Source of the DNA: Mycobacterium yunnanensis
Lineage (GTDB): Bacteria > Actinomycetota > Actinomycetes > Mycobacteriales > Mycobacteriaceae
Length of the DNA: 64,000 nucleotides
Reading direction: 5' to 3'
NCBI RefSeq assembly: GCF_025823185.1
Contig: NZ_JACKVK010000008.1
Location: forward strand, 856,312-920,311
Numbering within the stretch: position 1 is the first letter of the stretch; each line of letters opens with the position of its first letter. The notes under the pieces were generated by a model. It saw only the letters and a list, made by a program, of their open reading frames with translations, was not told the origin of the DNA and ran no database searches. Both the position numbers and the translations under genes were made by a program. Positions 1 through 9,750 of this stretch are shown piece after piece.

Positions 1-441
1 GATCGGCAGCGGCGGCGCCGAGCCCACTTCACCGATCTTGTTGCCAAGCGGCGGGATGCCGGCGAGCATGTCCATCACCGCCGCACCCTGGGAATATCCA
101 CCGAGCACGATCCGCGTGCCCGGGCACTGGGCGACCAGTGAGCTGATGAAGTTGGTGGCGTCGGTGGCGCCGTTGGCCGCGGCCAGGAAGTCGTAGGTGG
201 CCGGGTAGTCGACGCCGTACGCAGCGATCGAACGACCGCCGAGCTGCGGGGTGAGCGCGTCGAGCAGGGCCTGGCCAACCCGGCCGATGCCCGGGGGTTC
301 GCTGGTGCCGCGCGCGAATACGAGCTGGACGTCGGGGCAGGGCTCCGCGGACGCCGAGGGGGCGGCCATCAGCGTCGCCACGGTGGCGGCGACGGCCGGA
401 GCGATCGCAGCGGCCCGGGCCGGCATCCTGAGCAAGGTCAC
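1..441 (-). CDS. Cutinase family serine esterase, 3' part cut by the window
   Basis: This is a secreted serine esterase of the mycobacterial cutinase family, which hydrolyses esters and lipids outside the cell. The 147 visible residues start at a GTG and show a hydrophobic signal peptide (residues 1 to about 31, ending in an ASA-type cleavage site), then a mature start with the early cysteine and ARGTSEPPG stretch typical of the family. The nucleophile motif GYSQG has Ser at about residue 117. The catalytic Asp and His lie beyond base 1 and cannot be checked. An ATG five codons downstream is an alternative start. In M. tuberculosis the cut3/cut4 cutinases also lie next to ESX-4, which supports the call. 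Confidence 0.9.
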   Translation of the reverse strand, partial: MTLLRMPARAAAIAPAVAATVATLMAAPSASAEPCPDVQLVFARGTSEPPGIGRVGQALLDALTPQLGGRSIAAYGVDYPATYDFLAAANGATDATNFISSLVAQCPGTRIVLGGYSQGAAVMDMLAGIPPLGNKIGEVGSAPPLPI

Positions 442-451
442 TAGCTCATCT

Positions 452-1423
452 TCACATAGGTGGCTCAGCCGGGGCCAACCGTTCGGTGCGGTCGCCGAGG
501 CGGGCCAGCACCAGGCCGGCGAGAACGACTGCGGCGCCGACGACTTGAACGGCCGCCAGAGATTCCCCGAGGAGCACCCAGGCCGTCAACACGGCGAACA
601 TGACCTCGGACAGTCCGACGAGCGAGGCAAACCTGGGACGCAGGCGGGCCACGCCCATGATGCCGAGCGTGTAGGCGATCGCGGTGGGGATCAACGCCAT
701 TGCGATCACCGGCACGAACCACGGCGTCGCGATCCCGGCGACCATCGTGTCGGCGGAGGTGAAGGTCATCGGCATGACGCGCGACGCTCCGAGGAGCGCG
801 ACGGCGACGGCTCCGACGATCAGACCCCCGGCGGCCAAGGTGACGGGATTCAGCCCACCCTCCTCGGTGCTCACCTCGTCGGACATCATGAAGTAGCAGG
901 CCGCGCACACCGCGGCGACCATTGCCCACCCGACTCCGGTGAGGTTGATGTGAGCGTCGGAGAACACGTTGAGCACCAACGTGATTCCGGCGACGGCGAG
1001 TGCGACCCCGGCCAGCGTGAGGCTGGCTGGCCGGCGGCCCGTCGTGGCCCACAGCCAGCCGACGACGAGGATCGGCGCGGTGTACTCGATGAGCAGTGCC
1101 ACGCCGACGGACAGGTGCGAGACGGCGTTGTAGTAGCAGAACTGGGCGCCGGCGATGGGGACGGCGCCGTAGGCGAGCACCGTGCGCCAGTGTGCGAGGG
1201 CCTCGCGAACCCAGGTCCGATTCATCGCGGTGGCGAATGCCGCCATGGCGAGGGCGCCGCCGGCCAGGCGGGCGGTGACCGCGGCGGTCGGGCTCCACCC
1301 GGCTTCCATGAGCGACTTGCCAAGTGGCCCGGACATGCCGAACGCGAAGGCCGAGCCAAGGGCCAGCAGGAGGCCCGCTCGGAACTGATCGGCGGCGGGG
1401 CGAACGTCGGTCGTGGCGGTAAT
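452..1423 (-). CDS. DMT/EamA family exporter
   Basis: This is an integral membrane transporter of the drug/metabolite superfamily, with about ten hydrophobic segments arranged as two EamA repeats. It resembles RhtA-type amino-acid or metabolite exporters; the substrate cannot be read from sequence. The start is unclear. The frame is open upstream to an ATG at 1492, but that would overlap the start of the divergent gene. A good Shine-Dalgarno (GGGAGG on the minus strand) lies six bases before an ATT codon at 1423, after which the protein reads ITATTDVRPAADQF and then the first membrane helix. I chose this as the likely start; a conventional annotation would use 1492. It ends close to the start of the cutinase gene. 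Confidence 0.8.
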   Translation of the reverse strand: MTATTDVRPAADQFRAGLLLALGSAFAFGMSGPLGKSLMEAGWSPTAAVTARLAGGALAMAAFATAMNRTWVREALAHWRTVLAYGAVPIAGAQFCYYNAVSHLSVGVALLIEYTAPILVVGWLWATTGRRPASLTLAGVALAVAGITLVLNVFSDAHINLTGVGWAMVAAVCAACYFMMSDEVSTEEGGLNPVTLAAGGLIVGAVAVALLGASRVMPMTFTSADTMVAGIATPWFVPVIAMALIPTAIAYTLGIMGVARLRPRFASLVGLSEVMFAVLTAWVLLGESLAAVQVVGAAVVLAGLVLARLGDRTERLAPAEPPM

Positions 1424-1490
1424 GCGGCACCTCCCTGGCGTGTAATGAGTAAAATGATTGTTGGTCGTGACGCTACCGGCGACAGGAGTC

Positions 1491-2060
1491 ATGAGTCAAT
1501 TGAATTTCAGTCATGACACGGAACTGACCCTCCGTGCCGCATGCGTCCTCGTCAACACCACTCGGGTGGACGGGGAGCGACTCGACGGCATGGCCGCCCT
1601 CGACGAGTATCTCGACGGTTTCGGATGGACGGGGCGACGCGATCGCGACGCCGCCGAGCTGGACGCCGTGAAGACGCTGCGGGCCAGGATCGGCAAGATT
1701 TGGACCCACGCCGAAGACGAGGAGCGCGTCGTCGGACAGGTCAACGCCTTGCTCAGCGACACCCGGGCCGCGCCGTGGCTGACCCGGCACGCCGAGATGC
1801 CCGAGTGGCATCTGCATCTGGCGTCCATTCACGATCCGCTGTGGCAGCGGATGGGTGCCGAGATGGCCATGTCGCTGGCCGACCTGATCCGCGCCGGCGA
1901 GCTACGCAGGCTCAAGACCTGTGCCGCACCGGACTGCGAGGCCGTCCTGGTCGACCTCTCGCGCAATCGGTCCCGGATGTTCTGCGACACCGGCAACTGC
2001 GGCAATCGTCAACACGTCGCGGCCTACCGTGAACGCCGAGCCCACGAGGATCCCGCCTGA
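1491..2060 (+). CDS. CGNR zinc-finger protein (ABATE domain), putative regulator
   Basis: A 189-residue cytoplasmic protein with an all-helical N-terminal domain (ABATE-like) and a C-terminal zinc finger. The finger has a CxxxxC pair, then a cysteine followed by the CGNR signature near residue 168, and ends in a basic AAYRERR tail. The family is thought to bind DNA and act as a stress or metabolite-responsive regulator. The ATG at 1491 has an AGGAG six bases upstream and is better than the earlier in-frame codon at 1458. The gene is divergent from the DMT exporter, with about 70 bp between them if the exporter starts at 1423, so it may control that exporter. A second CGNR protein lies at 58807. 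Confidence 0.85.
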   Translation: MSQLNFSHDTELTLRAACVLVNTTRVDGERLDGMAALDEYLDGFGWTGRRDRDAAELDAVKTLRARIGKIWTHAEDEERVVGQVNALLSDTRAAPWLTRHAEMPEWHLHLASIHDPLWQRMGAEMAMSLADLIRAGELRRLKTCAAPDCEAVLVDLSRNRSRMFCDTGNCGNRQHVAAYRERRAHEDPA

Positions 2061-2118
2061 CCGAAATCGGTGCTCCGGCACCCGTGGTCGCGCCGTTACC
2101 CTCGAATACGGGGGGCAC

Positions 2119-3516
2119 ATGGTTCGGCAACCGACGACACGGTCACAACTCAGCGGGCGGCGGTTCCTGGCTCGCCGCATGATGCACGCGCTGGTGCGCA
2201 GAGATGCGTCGATGCACGACGATCCGCTTCGGGCACAGTCGATCTCGCTCGCAGTCGGCGCGATCGTCGCGAGCCTCGTCGTCGCGGTGGGAACCGCGGT
2301 GGGCCTGATGCGGGGCGGTGGCGTACCCGACTCCGCGTCGATCGTCATGGGCCGCAGCAGCGGAGCCCTCTACGTCCGCGTGGGCGACACCCTGCATCCC
2401 GTGCTGAACCTGGCCTCGGCGCGACTCGTTGCACGCGCGCCCGCCAACCCGGTCCCGGCGGCGGAGGCGTCGATCTCGGCGCTCAGGCGCGGGCCGCTGA
2501 TGGGCATTCCAGGTGCGCCTGCGTCCATCGGTGAGCCACTGCTCGACCCGGTGTGGACGGTGTGCGACGACGACCGCACGGTGGTCGCCGTCGGCCGCTC
2601 CGAGGTCGACCATCTCGACTCCGCCCGCCCCGTCCTGGTCGCCGCGCGCGGCGAAGGCGCAGCCACCACCTTCCTGATGTACGACGGTCAGCGGGCGGCA
2701 GTCGACCTACGTGACCTCGCCGTCGTGCGGGCGCTGCGACTCGACGGCGTCGTGCCGGTGCCCGTGTCGCGGACCTTGCTCGACGTCGTGCCGGAGGTGC
2801 CGCGGATCGCGCCGCCCCCGATCGCCGAGCGTGGCGCGCCGGGGCCCGCCTCGCTCGCGGGTGCGCCCATCGGTTCGATCGTGACGGTCCACCGCGCCGA
2901 CGACACCGAGCGGTACGTCGTGCTGCGCGACGGCCTGCAGCGCGTTGGCGAGGTCGCGGCCGACCTCATCGGCTACGCCTACGACACCGCGGGTCGCCCG
3001 TCGGTGAGCGTCGCCCCCGCGGCGGTCGCGGCGCTGCCCCTCGCCGACGACTTGCCCGTCGACTCCTTCCCGTCGCAGGCACGCGCACCCGTCGGGGCCG
3101 CCGATGGATACGCGGTCTGCGCCAGGTGGCACCCGGGTACGGCGGCGCGTACGTCGTCGAATACCGATGTGCTCATGGGTATTTCACCTTTCTCGCCAGG
3201 GGCTCGCGTGACGGCGCTCGCTCAGGCCGACGGGCCCGGCCCCGGCGTCGACGCCGTGTCGATGACGGGCGGCGGCGCGGCCTACGTCCGGTCGGCGCGC
3301 GTCGTCGGCGACGACGGTGCGAGCGGCACCCGGTTCCTCGTCACCGATGCGGGCGTGGTGTTCGGGGTGCACGACGACGACGCGGCGACCTTCCTCGGCC
3401 TGAGCGGTGCCCCGCAGGCGGCGCCCTGGCCCGTCCTCGCGCACCTGCCGCGGGGGCCCGAGCTCAGCGTCGAGGCTGCGTCAGTCGTCCGCGACGGACT
3501 TCCTGCGGCGTCGTAG
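2119..3516 (+). CDS. eccB4: ESX-4 type VII secretion membrane protein EccB4
   Basis: EccB is a core inner-membrane component of the type VII secretion channel, with a short cytoplasmic tail, one membrane helix and a large periplasmic domain. This 465-residue protein has the family's basic N-terminus (QLSGRRFLARRMMHALVRRD), a single membrane segment at about residues 43-64 and a long periplasmic region with two cysteines (VWTVCDD and YAVCARW) as in other EccBs. The ATG at 2119 follows a run of Gs that acts as ribosome binding site. Its last 36 bases overlap the convergent mycP4 gene. The frame is open far upstream, but that part overlaps the CGNR gene and is a shadow. Confidence 0.95.
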   Translation: MVRQPTTRSQLSGRRFLARRMMHALVRRDASMHDDPLRAQSISLAVGAIVASLVVAVGTAVGLMRGGGVPDSASIVMGRSSGALYVRVGDTLHPVLNLASARLVARAPANPVPAAEASISALRRGPLMGIPGAPASIGEPLLDPVWTVCDDDRTVVAVGRSEVDHLDSARPVLVAARGEGAATTFLMYDGQRAAVDLRDLAVVRALRLDGVVPVPVSRTLLDVVPEVPRIAPPPIAERGAPGPASLAGAPIGSIVTVHRADDTERYVVLRDGLQRVGEVAADLIGYAYDTAGRPSVSVAPAAVAALPLADDLPVDSFPSQARAPVGAADGYAVCARWHPGTAARTSSNTDVLMGISPFSPGARVTALAQADGPGPGVDAVSMTGGGAAYVRSARVVGDDGASGTRFLVTDAGVVFGVHDDDAATFLGLSGAPQAAPWPVLAHLPRGPELSVEAASVVRDGLPAAS

Positions 3517-4830
3517 CCGGTCCACCGACACGCTCCCCGCGGTGGCGGCCACCGCGACGCAGGCCGCCGCACCCAGCAGTGAGATTCTCCGCGCGGAGCT
3601 CTGGGCCGGCGGTGTGGCGTCGGCCGTCCGCGAGACCGGTGGTCGCGCCGGCGCCGGTGCCGGGGCGCCGCCCGCGGTGACGGCGGCCAACGCGTCGACG
3701 ACGCCGTGGCCCACCCACGGGTCCCACCCGGCAGCCGGATGGTGCGCGGTGTCGGTAATCCTGCGCATCACCTGCCGCGCGGTGAGTTGCGGTGCGGCCG
3801 AGCGGACCAGGGCGACGATCCCGGCCACCACCGGCGTCGAGTAACTGGTCCCCGAGATCGGTGCCGGCCCGGTCGACCCCACGACGGAGTCGACGACGCC
3901 GTCGCCGTCGGGGCTCAGCGACACGACGTCCTCGCCGGCCGCGGCGACGTCCACCCACGGCCCGGACAGGGTGAACGACGACGGCCGGCCCGCGGCGTCG
4001 ACCGAACCGACGGTCAGCACGTAGTCGTCGTACCACGCCGGGCTCACCACCACCTCGACGGCGTCCCAGTCCGGTTGCCCGGCGAGCTTGGGGTCGGGAG
4101 TCGGATTCTGACGTGGGCATTGGCCAGACCCGCCGACGTTGCCGGCCGCCGTCACGACGACGGCGTTCTTGACGTCGACGGCGTAGGCGAGTGCGGCACC
4201 AAGGGATCGGTCGTCGAGTTCGTGGTCGGCCGCCGCGCAGGCGACGGAGGAGACGTTGATGACCGTCGCGCCGGCGTCGGCCGCCGTGCGGACCGCCGCG
4301 GCCAAGGTCTCCACGTCGCCGACGCCCGGTCCGTCGGCGCCCTCAGTGGCCCTGAACACGTTGCTGGACTGGCGAATCGAGAGGATCGACGCCTCGGGCG
4401 CGACACCGCTGAAGGCCGTCTCGGTCGGACCGGTCGGCGCCGCCCCGATGATGCCGGCGACGATCGTGCCGTGCCCGTCGCAATCTTGGGTGCCGTCACC
4501 CGTCGACACGTAGTCGCCGCCGGGCAGCAGGTGGGGGAGTAGTCGATGCCGGGCGACACCGGTGTCGATCACCGCGACGGTCTGTCCGGCGCCCTTGGTC
4601 AGTCGCCACACAGGTTGCAGCTGAGCAGCTTTGGAGGCCAATGCCGCGTCGCCGCGAACGGCTGGCCCGACCCGGCACGGGTCTGTCTGTTCGGTCGGGG
4701 ATCGCGGTGCGGGCGGCCGGGCCGGGGGTAAGCCCGCGTCGTCGACCGTCGGGGGCGGTACCGCGGCGGCAACGGGCGCCGACCACACGGCCGCGGCGAC
4801 CCCCACGGCTAGCGCGATGCGGGATGTCAC
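3481..4830 (-). CDS. mycP4: ESX-4 subtilisin-like protease, mycosin MycP4
   Basis: Mycosins are membrane-anchored subtilases that cap and stabilise type VII secretion complexes. The 449-residue product has a signal peptide (about 1-24), the catalytic triad in order (Asp at about 89 in VIDTG, His at about 120 in DGHGT, Ser at about 330 in GTSYSTP), an oxyanion-region AAGN motif, a Pro/Ala-rich linker and a C-terminal membrane helix followed by a basic tail. The GTG start at 4828-4830 overlaps the eccD4 stop codon, so the two are translationally coupled. The 3' end overlaps the convergent eccB4 by 36 bp. Confidence 0.95.
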   Translation of the reverse strand: MTSRIALAVGVAAAVWSAPVAAAVPPPTVDDAGLPPARPPAPRSPTEQTDPCRVGPAVRGDAALASKAAQLQPVWRLTKGAGQTVAVIDTGVARHRLLPHLLPGGDYVSTGDGTQDCDGHGTIVAGIIGAAPTGPTETAFSGVAPEASILSIRQSSNVFRATEGADGPGVGDVETLAAAVRTAADAGATVINVSSVACAAADHELDDRSLGAALAYAVDVKNAVVVTAAGNVGGSGQCPRQNPTPDPKLAGQPDWDAVEVVVSPAWYDDYVLTVGSVDAAGRPSSFTLSGPWVDVAAAGEDVVSLSPDGDGVVDSVVGSTGPAPISGTSYSTPVVAGIVALVRSAAPQLTARQVMRRITDTAHHPAAGWDPWVGHGVVDALAAVTAGGAPAPAPARPPVSRTADATPPAQSSARRISLLGAAACVAVAATAGSVSVDRLRRRRKSVADD

Positions 4831-6086
4831 GGCAGTAATCCTTCGATGGCGGTGAACGCACCACCAACCCAGCAGGCGGCGGGGATGACGGCGACCAGCG
4901 CGCAGTATTCGGCGCGGTCGAGCAGGCGCGCCACCGTGGGCCGCATCCGGGGCCGGCGCGCGGTCGCCAGGCCGGCGACGACCACCAGGCAGGCCACCGG
5001 GCCGAGGACCTCGGGCCGAGTGCTCACCAGCGCCCAGCCGCCGGCGGCGAGTGCGACCACACCACCGGTCACCAAGACGATTCGGCGATCCGCGTCGACG
5101 TGGGTCCTGCTGCGCGACAGCAGCACGACGCCCACCAACCCCGCGAAGGGAGCGGCACCGGCCTGCCCGGACGAGATGGCGACCACGGCGCCCGCGGTGA
5201 CCGCCGCCGTCGCGCCCGCCACCAGCCCGCTCACGACGACGTGCCCGGTGGCGGCCGCGACCGTCAGATCTCCGTGTCCGCGATCGGGCCCGAGACCGGA
5301 GGCCAGCATCGACAGTCGGGGCGCCAGCGCCAACAGCACGACCCCCGAGGTCGCCAGCGCCGCGCCCACCACCGCCACCGGCAGTGCGGCGACGGTGACC
5401 AGCGCCACCAGCGCCGAAAGTGCCAACACCGCAACCATGGTCGTGGAGGGCTGTCCACGCAGGCGCAACAGCACCAACGAGGCCGACGCCGCGGCCGCCG
5501 CGGCCAGGAACGCATTCGGCGCGGCCGGGGCCGACGGGACGACGAGGAAACCGGCCGCGGCCGCTAGGGCGACCGTGCCGAGGCTGGCCGCCCAGGAATA
5601 CCCGGTGGCGACGGTCAGCACCGCGGCCGCCGCCGCCGCAACGGCGGCGGCGACGGCGTGGACGACGGCGTCGTCGGATCCCGCGCTGCCGGCGAGCATC
5701 GCGGCGGCCCACGTCGTCGCGCATGCCGCGACCGCGTCCGGCAGCCATCCGTCCAGGAGACCGCGCGCCGGACGCGAGTCGGCCACCTGACGAGTGGCCG
5801 CGTACCGGAGCGGTCCCATGGTGGCCACCTCACCGCGCTCGAGGACGAGCAGCTCGCCGTCGCGAACGTCGTTGTACTGCAATGACGTCGACTCGTCCAG
5901 CTCGGCCCCGGTGACGCGCCGCAGTCGCCACCGCTGGGCGGCGCCGTCCGAGCCGCCGCCGACACCGACCAGTTCCACGATCGTGGGCAACAGCTCGGCG
6001 ACCGCGGCACTGGACGGGAGCGCCAGGTCGACCGCCACGGGATCGCCGTCGCGGTCGGCGTGCACACGAACCCTCGACACCGACAT
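4827..6086 (-). CDS. eccD4: ESX-4 type VII secretion membrane channel protein EccD4
   Basis: EccD forms the membrane vestibule of the type VII secretion complex as a dimer. The 419-residue protein begins with a soluble ubiquitin-like (YukD) domain of about 90 residues (SVSRVRVHADRDGDPVAVDLALP onward) followed by about eleven very hydrophobic, Ala/Val-rich membrane helices. It starts at an ATG 97 bp from the divergent eccC4 start, so the promoters for both directions must lie in 6087-6183. It is coupled to mycP4 by a four-base overlap. Confidence 0.93.
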   Translation of the reverse strand: MSVSRVRVHADRDGDPVAVDLALPSSAAVAELLPTIVELVGVGGGSDGAAQRWRLRRVTGAELDESTSLQYNDVRDGELLVLERGEVATMGPLRYAATRQVADSRPARGLLDGWLPDAVAACATTWAAAMLAGSAGSDDAVVHAVAAAVAAAAAAVLTVATGYSWAASLGTVALAAAAGFLVVPSAPAAPNAFLAAAAAASASLVLLRLRGQPSTTMVAVLALSALVALVTVAALPVAVVGAALATSGVVLLALAPRLSMLASGLGPDRGHGDLTVAAATGHVVVSGLVAGATAAVTAGAVVAISSGQAGAAPFAGLVGVVLLSRSRTHVDADRRIVLVTGGVVALAAGGWALVSTRPEVLGPVACLVVVAGLATARRPRMRPTVARLLDRAEYCALVAVIPAACWVGGAFTAIEGLLP

Positions 6087-6183
6087 CTCACCGACGCTAG
6101 CGGTCCGGAAGCGGCACTGGCCGCGGCAATGTCGCCGTCACCCGAGTGGAACCAAACCGCCGTGCAGCGCGTCCTTTCAGACG

Positions 6184-9100
6184 ATGGGCCCCTCGAATCA
6201 GCGCCGCCTGCACCCGCCGCCGTTCGACGACGGCGAGCTCGTCATGCGTGCTGCACCCGCGATGCCGAAGGACCCACCGGCCAATCTGGTCGCCAAGGTG
6301 CTCCCGGTGGTGATGCTGCTCGCGATGGGTGGGATGACGATGCTCTACGTCACCTCCGGTGCCGCGTCGTCGCGCAGTCCGGTCTTCCTGTTCCTGCCGG
6401 TGATGATGCTGGTCTCGGTGCTCGGATCGGTGGCGTACCAGTCCCGGGGTGCGCGCCGGGGTGCCGAACTGGACGACGACCGCCGCGCCTACCTGCGCTA
6501 TCTGGACGAGCTCGACCAGACGCTCGCGAGAACCGCCGAGGCGCAACACGACTCATCGCATTGGAGTCACCCCGACCCGGCGGCGGCGTGGACCCTGGTC
6601 GGCACTGCCCGCATGTGGGAGCGTCGTCCGGGCGACGAGGACTTCTGCCACGTGCGCGTCGGCACCGGTCCCCGCCCGTTGGCGACCACGGTGGTGGCAC
6701 CTGACGCATCCGACGCGCGCGATCCGGTGCTCGAGGAGGCCGTGGACCGCTTGCTCGCCGACCGGTCGACGGTGCTCGACGTGCCCGTCGTCGTCGACCT
6801 GCAGACCCATGCGCGCGTGGCAGTGCTGGGACCGGCGCAGGACGCCCGCGGTGTGGTGCGGGCGATGATCTGCCAGCTGACCGTGCTGCACGGCCCGGAC
6901 GCCGTACGAGTGACCGCAACGGGACACCATGCCCACGCACACTGGGACTGGCTGAAATGGCTTCCGCATCATGGTCGTCCACGGGAAGGGTCACCTCGGG
7001 CTCGGCACGTCGTGATCGTCGACGGCGGGGTCGACGGTACCCCCGGCGCCGACACCACGATCTCGATCGGTGCGCTGGATGGTGAGTGTCTTAGCGTGAC
7101 CCTCGACGGCACCGGACCGTTGCCACGCCCCGACTCGGTGACCACCGCGCAGGCGCTCGCCTGCGCCAGGACGCTCGCGCCGTTCCGAGCGGCGTCCGCG
7201 GTCGCTGCCCGCGATGCGGAGTGGGCGCAGTTGGTCGGCGTCGGTGACGCGACCGCGGTCGACGCCGACCGCACGTGGCGGCCACGGTCGGCAACCGAGC
7301 GCCTTCGGGTGGCGATCGGTGTGACCGAGGACGGCCAGCGGGTTCGGGTCGACCTCAAGGAGGCCGCGCGCGGAGGCATGGGACCGCACGGGTTGTGCGT
7401 GGGGGCAACGGGTTCGGGCAAGTCGGAGTTCCTGCGCACCCTGGTCCTCGGGCTCGTCGCGACGCACGATCCCGATGCCCTCAACGTGGTGCTCGTCGAC
7501 TTCAAGGGCGGGGCGACGTTCCTCGGACTCGAGCGCCTGCGACACGTGGCGGCCGTCGTGACCAACCTGTCGGAGGAGGCCCACCTGGTGACGCGGATGA
7601 GGGATGCGCTCGCCGGGGAGATGACGCGCCGCCAACGCGTGCTGCGTGCCGCCGGCGGCTTTCCCGGGATCGGCGACTACGACGCCGCCCGCGCTCGCGG
7701 TGCCGAACTGGCGCCCTTGCCTGCGCTGTTCATCGTCGTCGACGAATTCTCCGAACTCCTCAGTCAACACCCCGACTTCGCCGAGTTGTTCGTCGCGATC
7801 GGCCGGCTCGGCCGGTCCCTGGGAATGCACCTGCTGTTGGCGAGTCAGCGGCTCGACGAAGGTCGGCTTCGCGGTCTGGAGACACACCTGTCGTACCGGA
7901 TCTGCTTGAAGACGTTCTCCGCCAGCGAGTCCCGCGCGGTGCTCGGCACCGCCGATGCCTACGAGCTGCCCGGCACCCCGGGGGCGGCGATCCTGAAGAC
8001 GGCCGCCGGGGAGCTCGTCCGCTTTCGCAGCGCCTTCGTCTCGGGACCGGTCGGCACCATAGCGGCAGACGAACCGGAGGTGGCGCGGCGTTTCACCGCG
8101 GCCGACGCCGAGCAAATCGTGCGAGTAGCGCCCCGCCCGTCGCGCGCGCTGCTCGACGTCGTCGTGGACCGTCTCGCCGACCGAGGACGGGCAGCGCATC
8201 GGGTGTGGCTGGCACCGCTGGCCGCGCCGCCGCGGCTCGACGAGCTCGTCGACGGCATCGGCGACCTGCCGCCGCTGATGGTGCCGATCGGGTTGGTGGA
8301 CAACCCCTTCGAGCAGAGACGCGATCCGCTGATGGTGGACCTGCGCGCCGCGGGCGGAAACGTGGCGATCGTCGGTGGTCCACGGTCGGGCAAGACGTCG
8401 GCGCTGCGCGCCCTGGTCGTCGCTCTGGCGGCGACCCATCACCCCGAGGCAATGCACGTCTACGGGCTCGACTTCGGGGGCGGATCGTCCTCCTCGCTGG
8501 GTCGGCTGCCGCACGTCGGCGCGTTCGCCGGCAGGCAGGAGCGCGACCTCGCCCGGCGGATCGTCACGTACGTGCAGGGCGTCGTGCGGGAGCGGGAGAC
8601 GCGTCGACCGGACGGCGAAGCACGGGTCGCCGACCGTCCGGCGGTGTTCCTCGTGGTCGACGGTTGGGCGGTCGCCCGCCAGGAGTTCGACGGGATGGAG
8701 GAGGCGGTCACCGCGATTGCCGCGCAGGGCCTCGCCCTCGGCGTGCACGTCGTGCTCACCGCCACGCGATGGGCGGAACTGCGGCCGGCGCTGAAGGATC
8801 AGTTGGGTACCCGCATCGAACTGTGCCTCGGCGACCCGGCCGACTCCGAGATGGACCGTAAACGGGCTCGCCTTCTGGGAGTCCGTCCACCCGGGCACGG
8901 AATCACCAGGGAGGGGCTGGAATTCGTGACCGCCCTGCCCTGTCCCGACGCAACCGACGTGGCGGAGGTGGCCGCCCGGTTCACCGACCGCGGTGCGCCT
9001 GCCGTGCGTCTGCTCCCGGCGCTGGTGCCCCACGCCGAGGTCGTCGATCGAGCCGGCGGGCGGGTCGCCATCGGGCTGGGGGAGGACGACATGGCGCCGA

Positions 9101-9750
9101 CGGTCCTAGACTTCGCGGCCCACCCTCATCTGCTAATCCTTGGTGACACCGAATGCGGGAAGACCGCGACGCTGCGCACTCTGTGCCGGGAGATCGTGCG
9201 CGTCGGCGCACCCGGTGGCGTCCGCCTGCTCGTGGTCGACTTCCGCCGCACGCTGCTGGGCGTCGTCGACGACGAGCGCCTGCAGGGCTATGCGATGTCC
9301 GCGGCTGCGGCTGACGCCCACGTGACCACGGCCGCCGCTCTGTTGACCGGTCGGCTGCCCGACGAACGCGTCACCCAGCAGCAGCTCCGGGACCGATCGT
9401 GGTGGTCGGGGCCGGAGGTGTTCGTGATCGTCGACGACTACGACCTGGTGGCAGGCACGTCCGGCAACCCGCTGCTGCCCCTGCTGGATCTGCTGCCGCA
9501 CGCCAGAGATCTGGGACTGCACCTGGTGATCGCCCGGCGCTCCGGCGGTGCGGCGCGCGCCATGTTCGACCCAATCCTGGCTCGCACCAGGGACCTTGGG
9601 TGCACGGGGCTGATGATGAGCGCGAGCGCGGACGAGGGCGTGCTGCTCGGCTCGGTGCGCCCGACCCCGCTGCCGCCGGGGCGGGGGACGCTGATCCGTC
9701 GTGGCCACTCCGACCAACTCGTCCAGGTTTCGTGGACCGACCCGCAGTGA
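6184..9750 (+). CDS. eccC4: ESX-4 type VII secretion ATPase EccC4
   Basis: This FtsK/SpoIIIE-family ATPase is the motor that recognises EsxU/EsxT-type substrates. The product is 1188 residues in one chain (not split as in ESX-1): two membrane helices at about residues 38-80, then three nucleotide-binding domains. Walker A motifs are GATGSGKS (near 408), GGPRSGKT (near 731) and GDTECGKT (near 986). The first domain has an intact Walker B (LFIVVDEF). The second has VVDGW without the glutamate and the third IVDDYD, matching the family pattern in which only the first domain is fully active. The ATG at 6184 is a plausible start; the open frame further upstream is antisense to eccD4. Confidence 0.96.
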   Translation: MGPSNQRRLHPPPFDDGELVMRAAPAMPKDPPANLVAKVLPVVMLLAMGGMTMLYVTSGAASSRSPVFLFLPVMMLVSVLGSVAYQSRGARRGAELDDDRRAYLRYLDELDQTLARTAEAQHDSSHWSHPDPAAAWTLVGTARMWERRPGDEDFCHVRVGTGPRPLATTVVAPDASDARDPVLEEAVDRLLADRSTVLDVPVVVDLQTHARVAVLGPAQDARGVVRAMICQLTVLHGPDAVRVTATGHHAHAHWDWLKWLPHHGRPREGSPRARHVVIVDGGVDGTPGADTTISIGALDGECLSVTLDGTGPLPRPDSVTTAQALACARTLAPFRAASAVAARDAEWAQLVGVGDATAVDADRTWRPRSATERLRVAIGVTEDGQRVRVDLKEAARGGMGPHGLCVGATGSGKSEFLRTLVLGLVATHDPDALNVVLVDFKGGATFLGLERLRHVAAVVTNLSEEAHLVTRMRDALAGEMTRRQRVLRAAGGFPGIGDYDAARARGAELAPLPALFIVVDEFSELLSQHPDFAELFVAIGRLGRSLGMHLLLASQRLDEGRLRGLETHLSYRICLKTFSASESRAVLGTADAYELPGTPGAAILKTAAGELVRFRSAFVSGPVGTIAADEPEVARRFTAADAEQIVRVAPRPSRALLDVVVDRLADRGRAAHRVWLAPLAAPPRLDELVDGIGDLPPLMVPIGLVDNPFEQRRDPLMVDLRAAGGNVAIVGGPRSGKTSALRALVVALAATHHPEAMHVYGLDFGGGSSSSLGRLPHVGAFAGRQERDLARRIVTYVQGVVRERETRRPDGEARVADRPAVFLVVDGWAVARQEFDGMEEAVTAIAAQGLALGVHVVLTATRWAELRPALKDQLGTRIELCLGDPADSEMDRKRARLLGVRPPGHGITREGLEFVTALPCPDATDVAEVAARFTDRGAPAVRLLPALVPHAEVVDRAGGRVAIGLGEDDMAPTVLDFAAHPHLLILGDTECGKTATLRTLCREIVRVGAPGGVRLLVVDFRRTLLGVVDDERLQGYAMSAAAADAHVTTAAALLTGRLPDERVTQQQLRDRSWWSGPEVFVIVDDYDLVAGTSGNPLLPLLDLLPHARDLGLHLVIARRSGGAARAMFDPILARTRDLGCTGLMMSASADEGVLLGSVRPTPLPPGRGTLIRRGHSDQLVQVSWTDPQ

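Noticed and set aside
1921..2118. N-terminal extension of eccB4
   Set aside because: The frame is open, but it overlaps the zinc finger of the CGNR gene. EccB homologues start at the ATG at 2119, which has a ribosome binding site.
6991..9033. Long minus-strand ORF of 680 codons
   Set aside because: It is fully antisense to eccC4, whose protein has clear ATPase motifs. In high-GC DNA such long shadow frames are common; its composition (His, Arg, Gln, Gly-rich) is that of a shadow.
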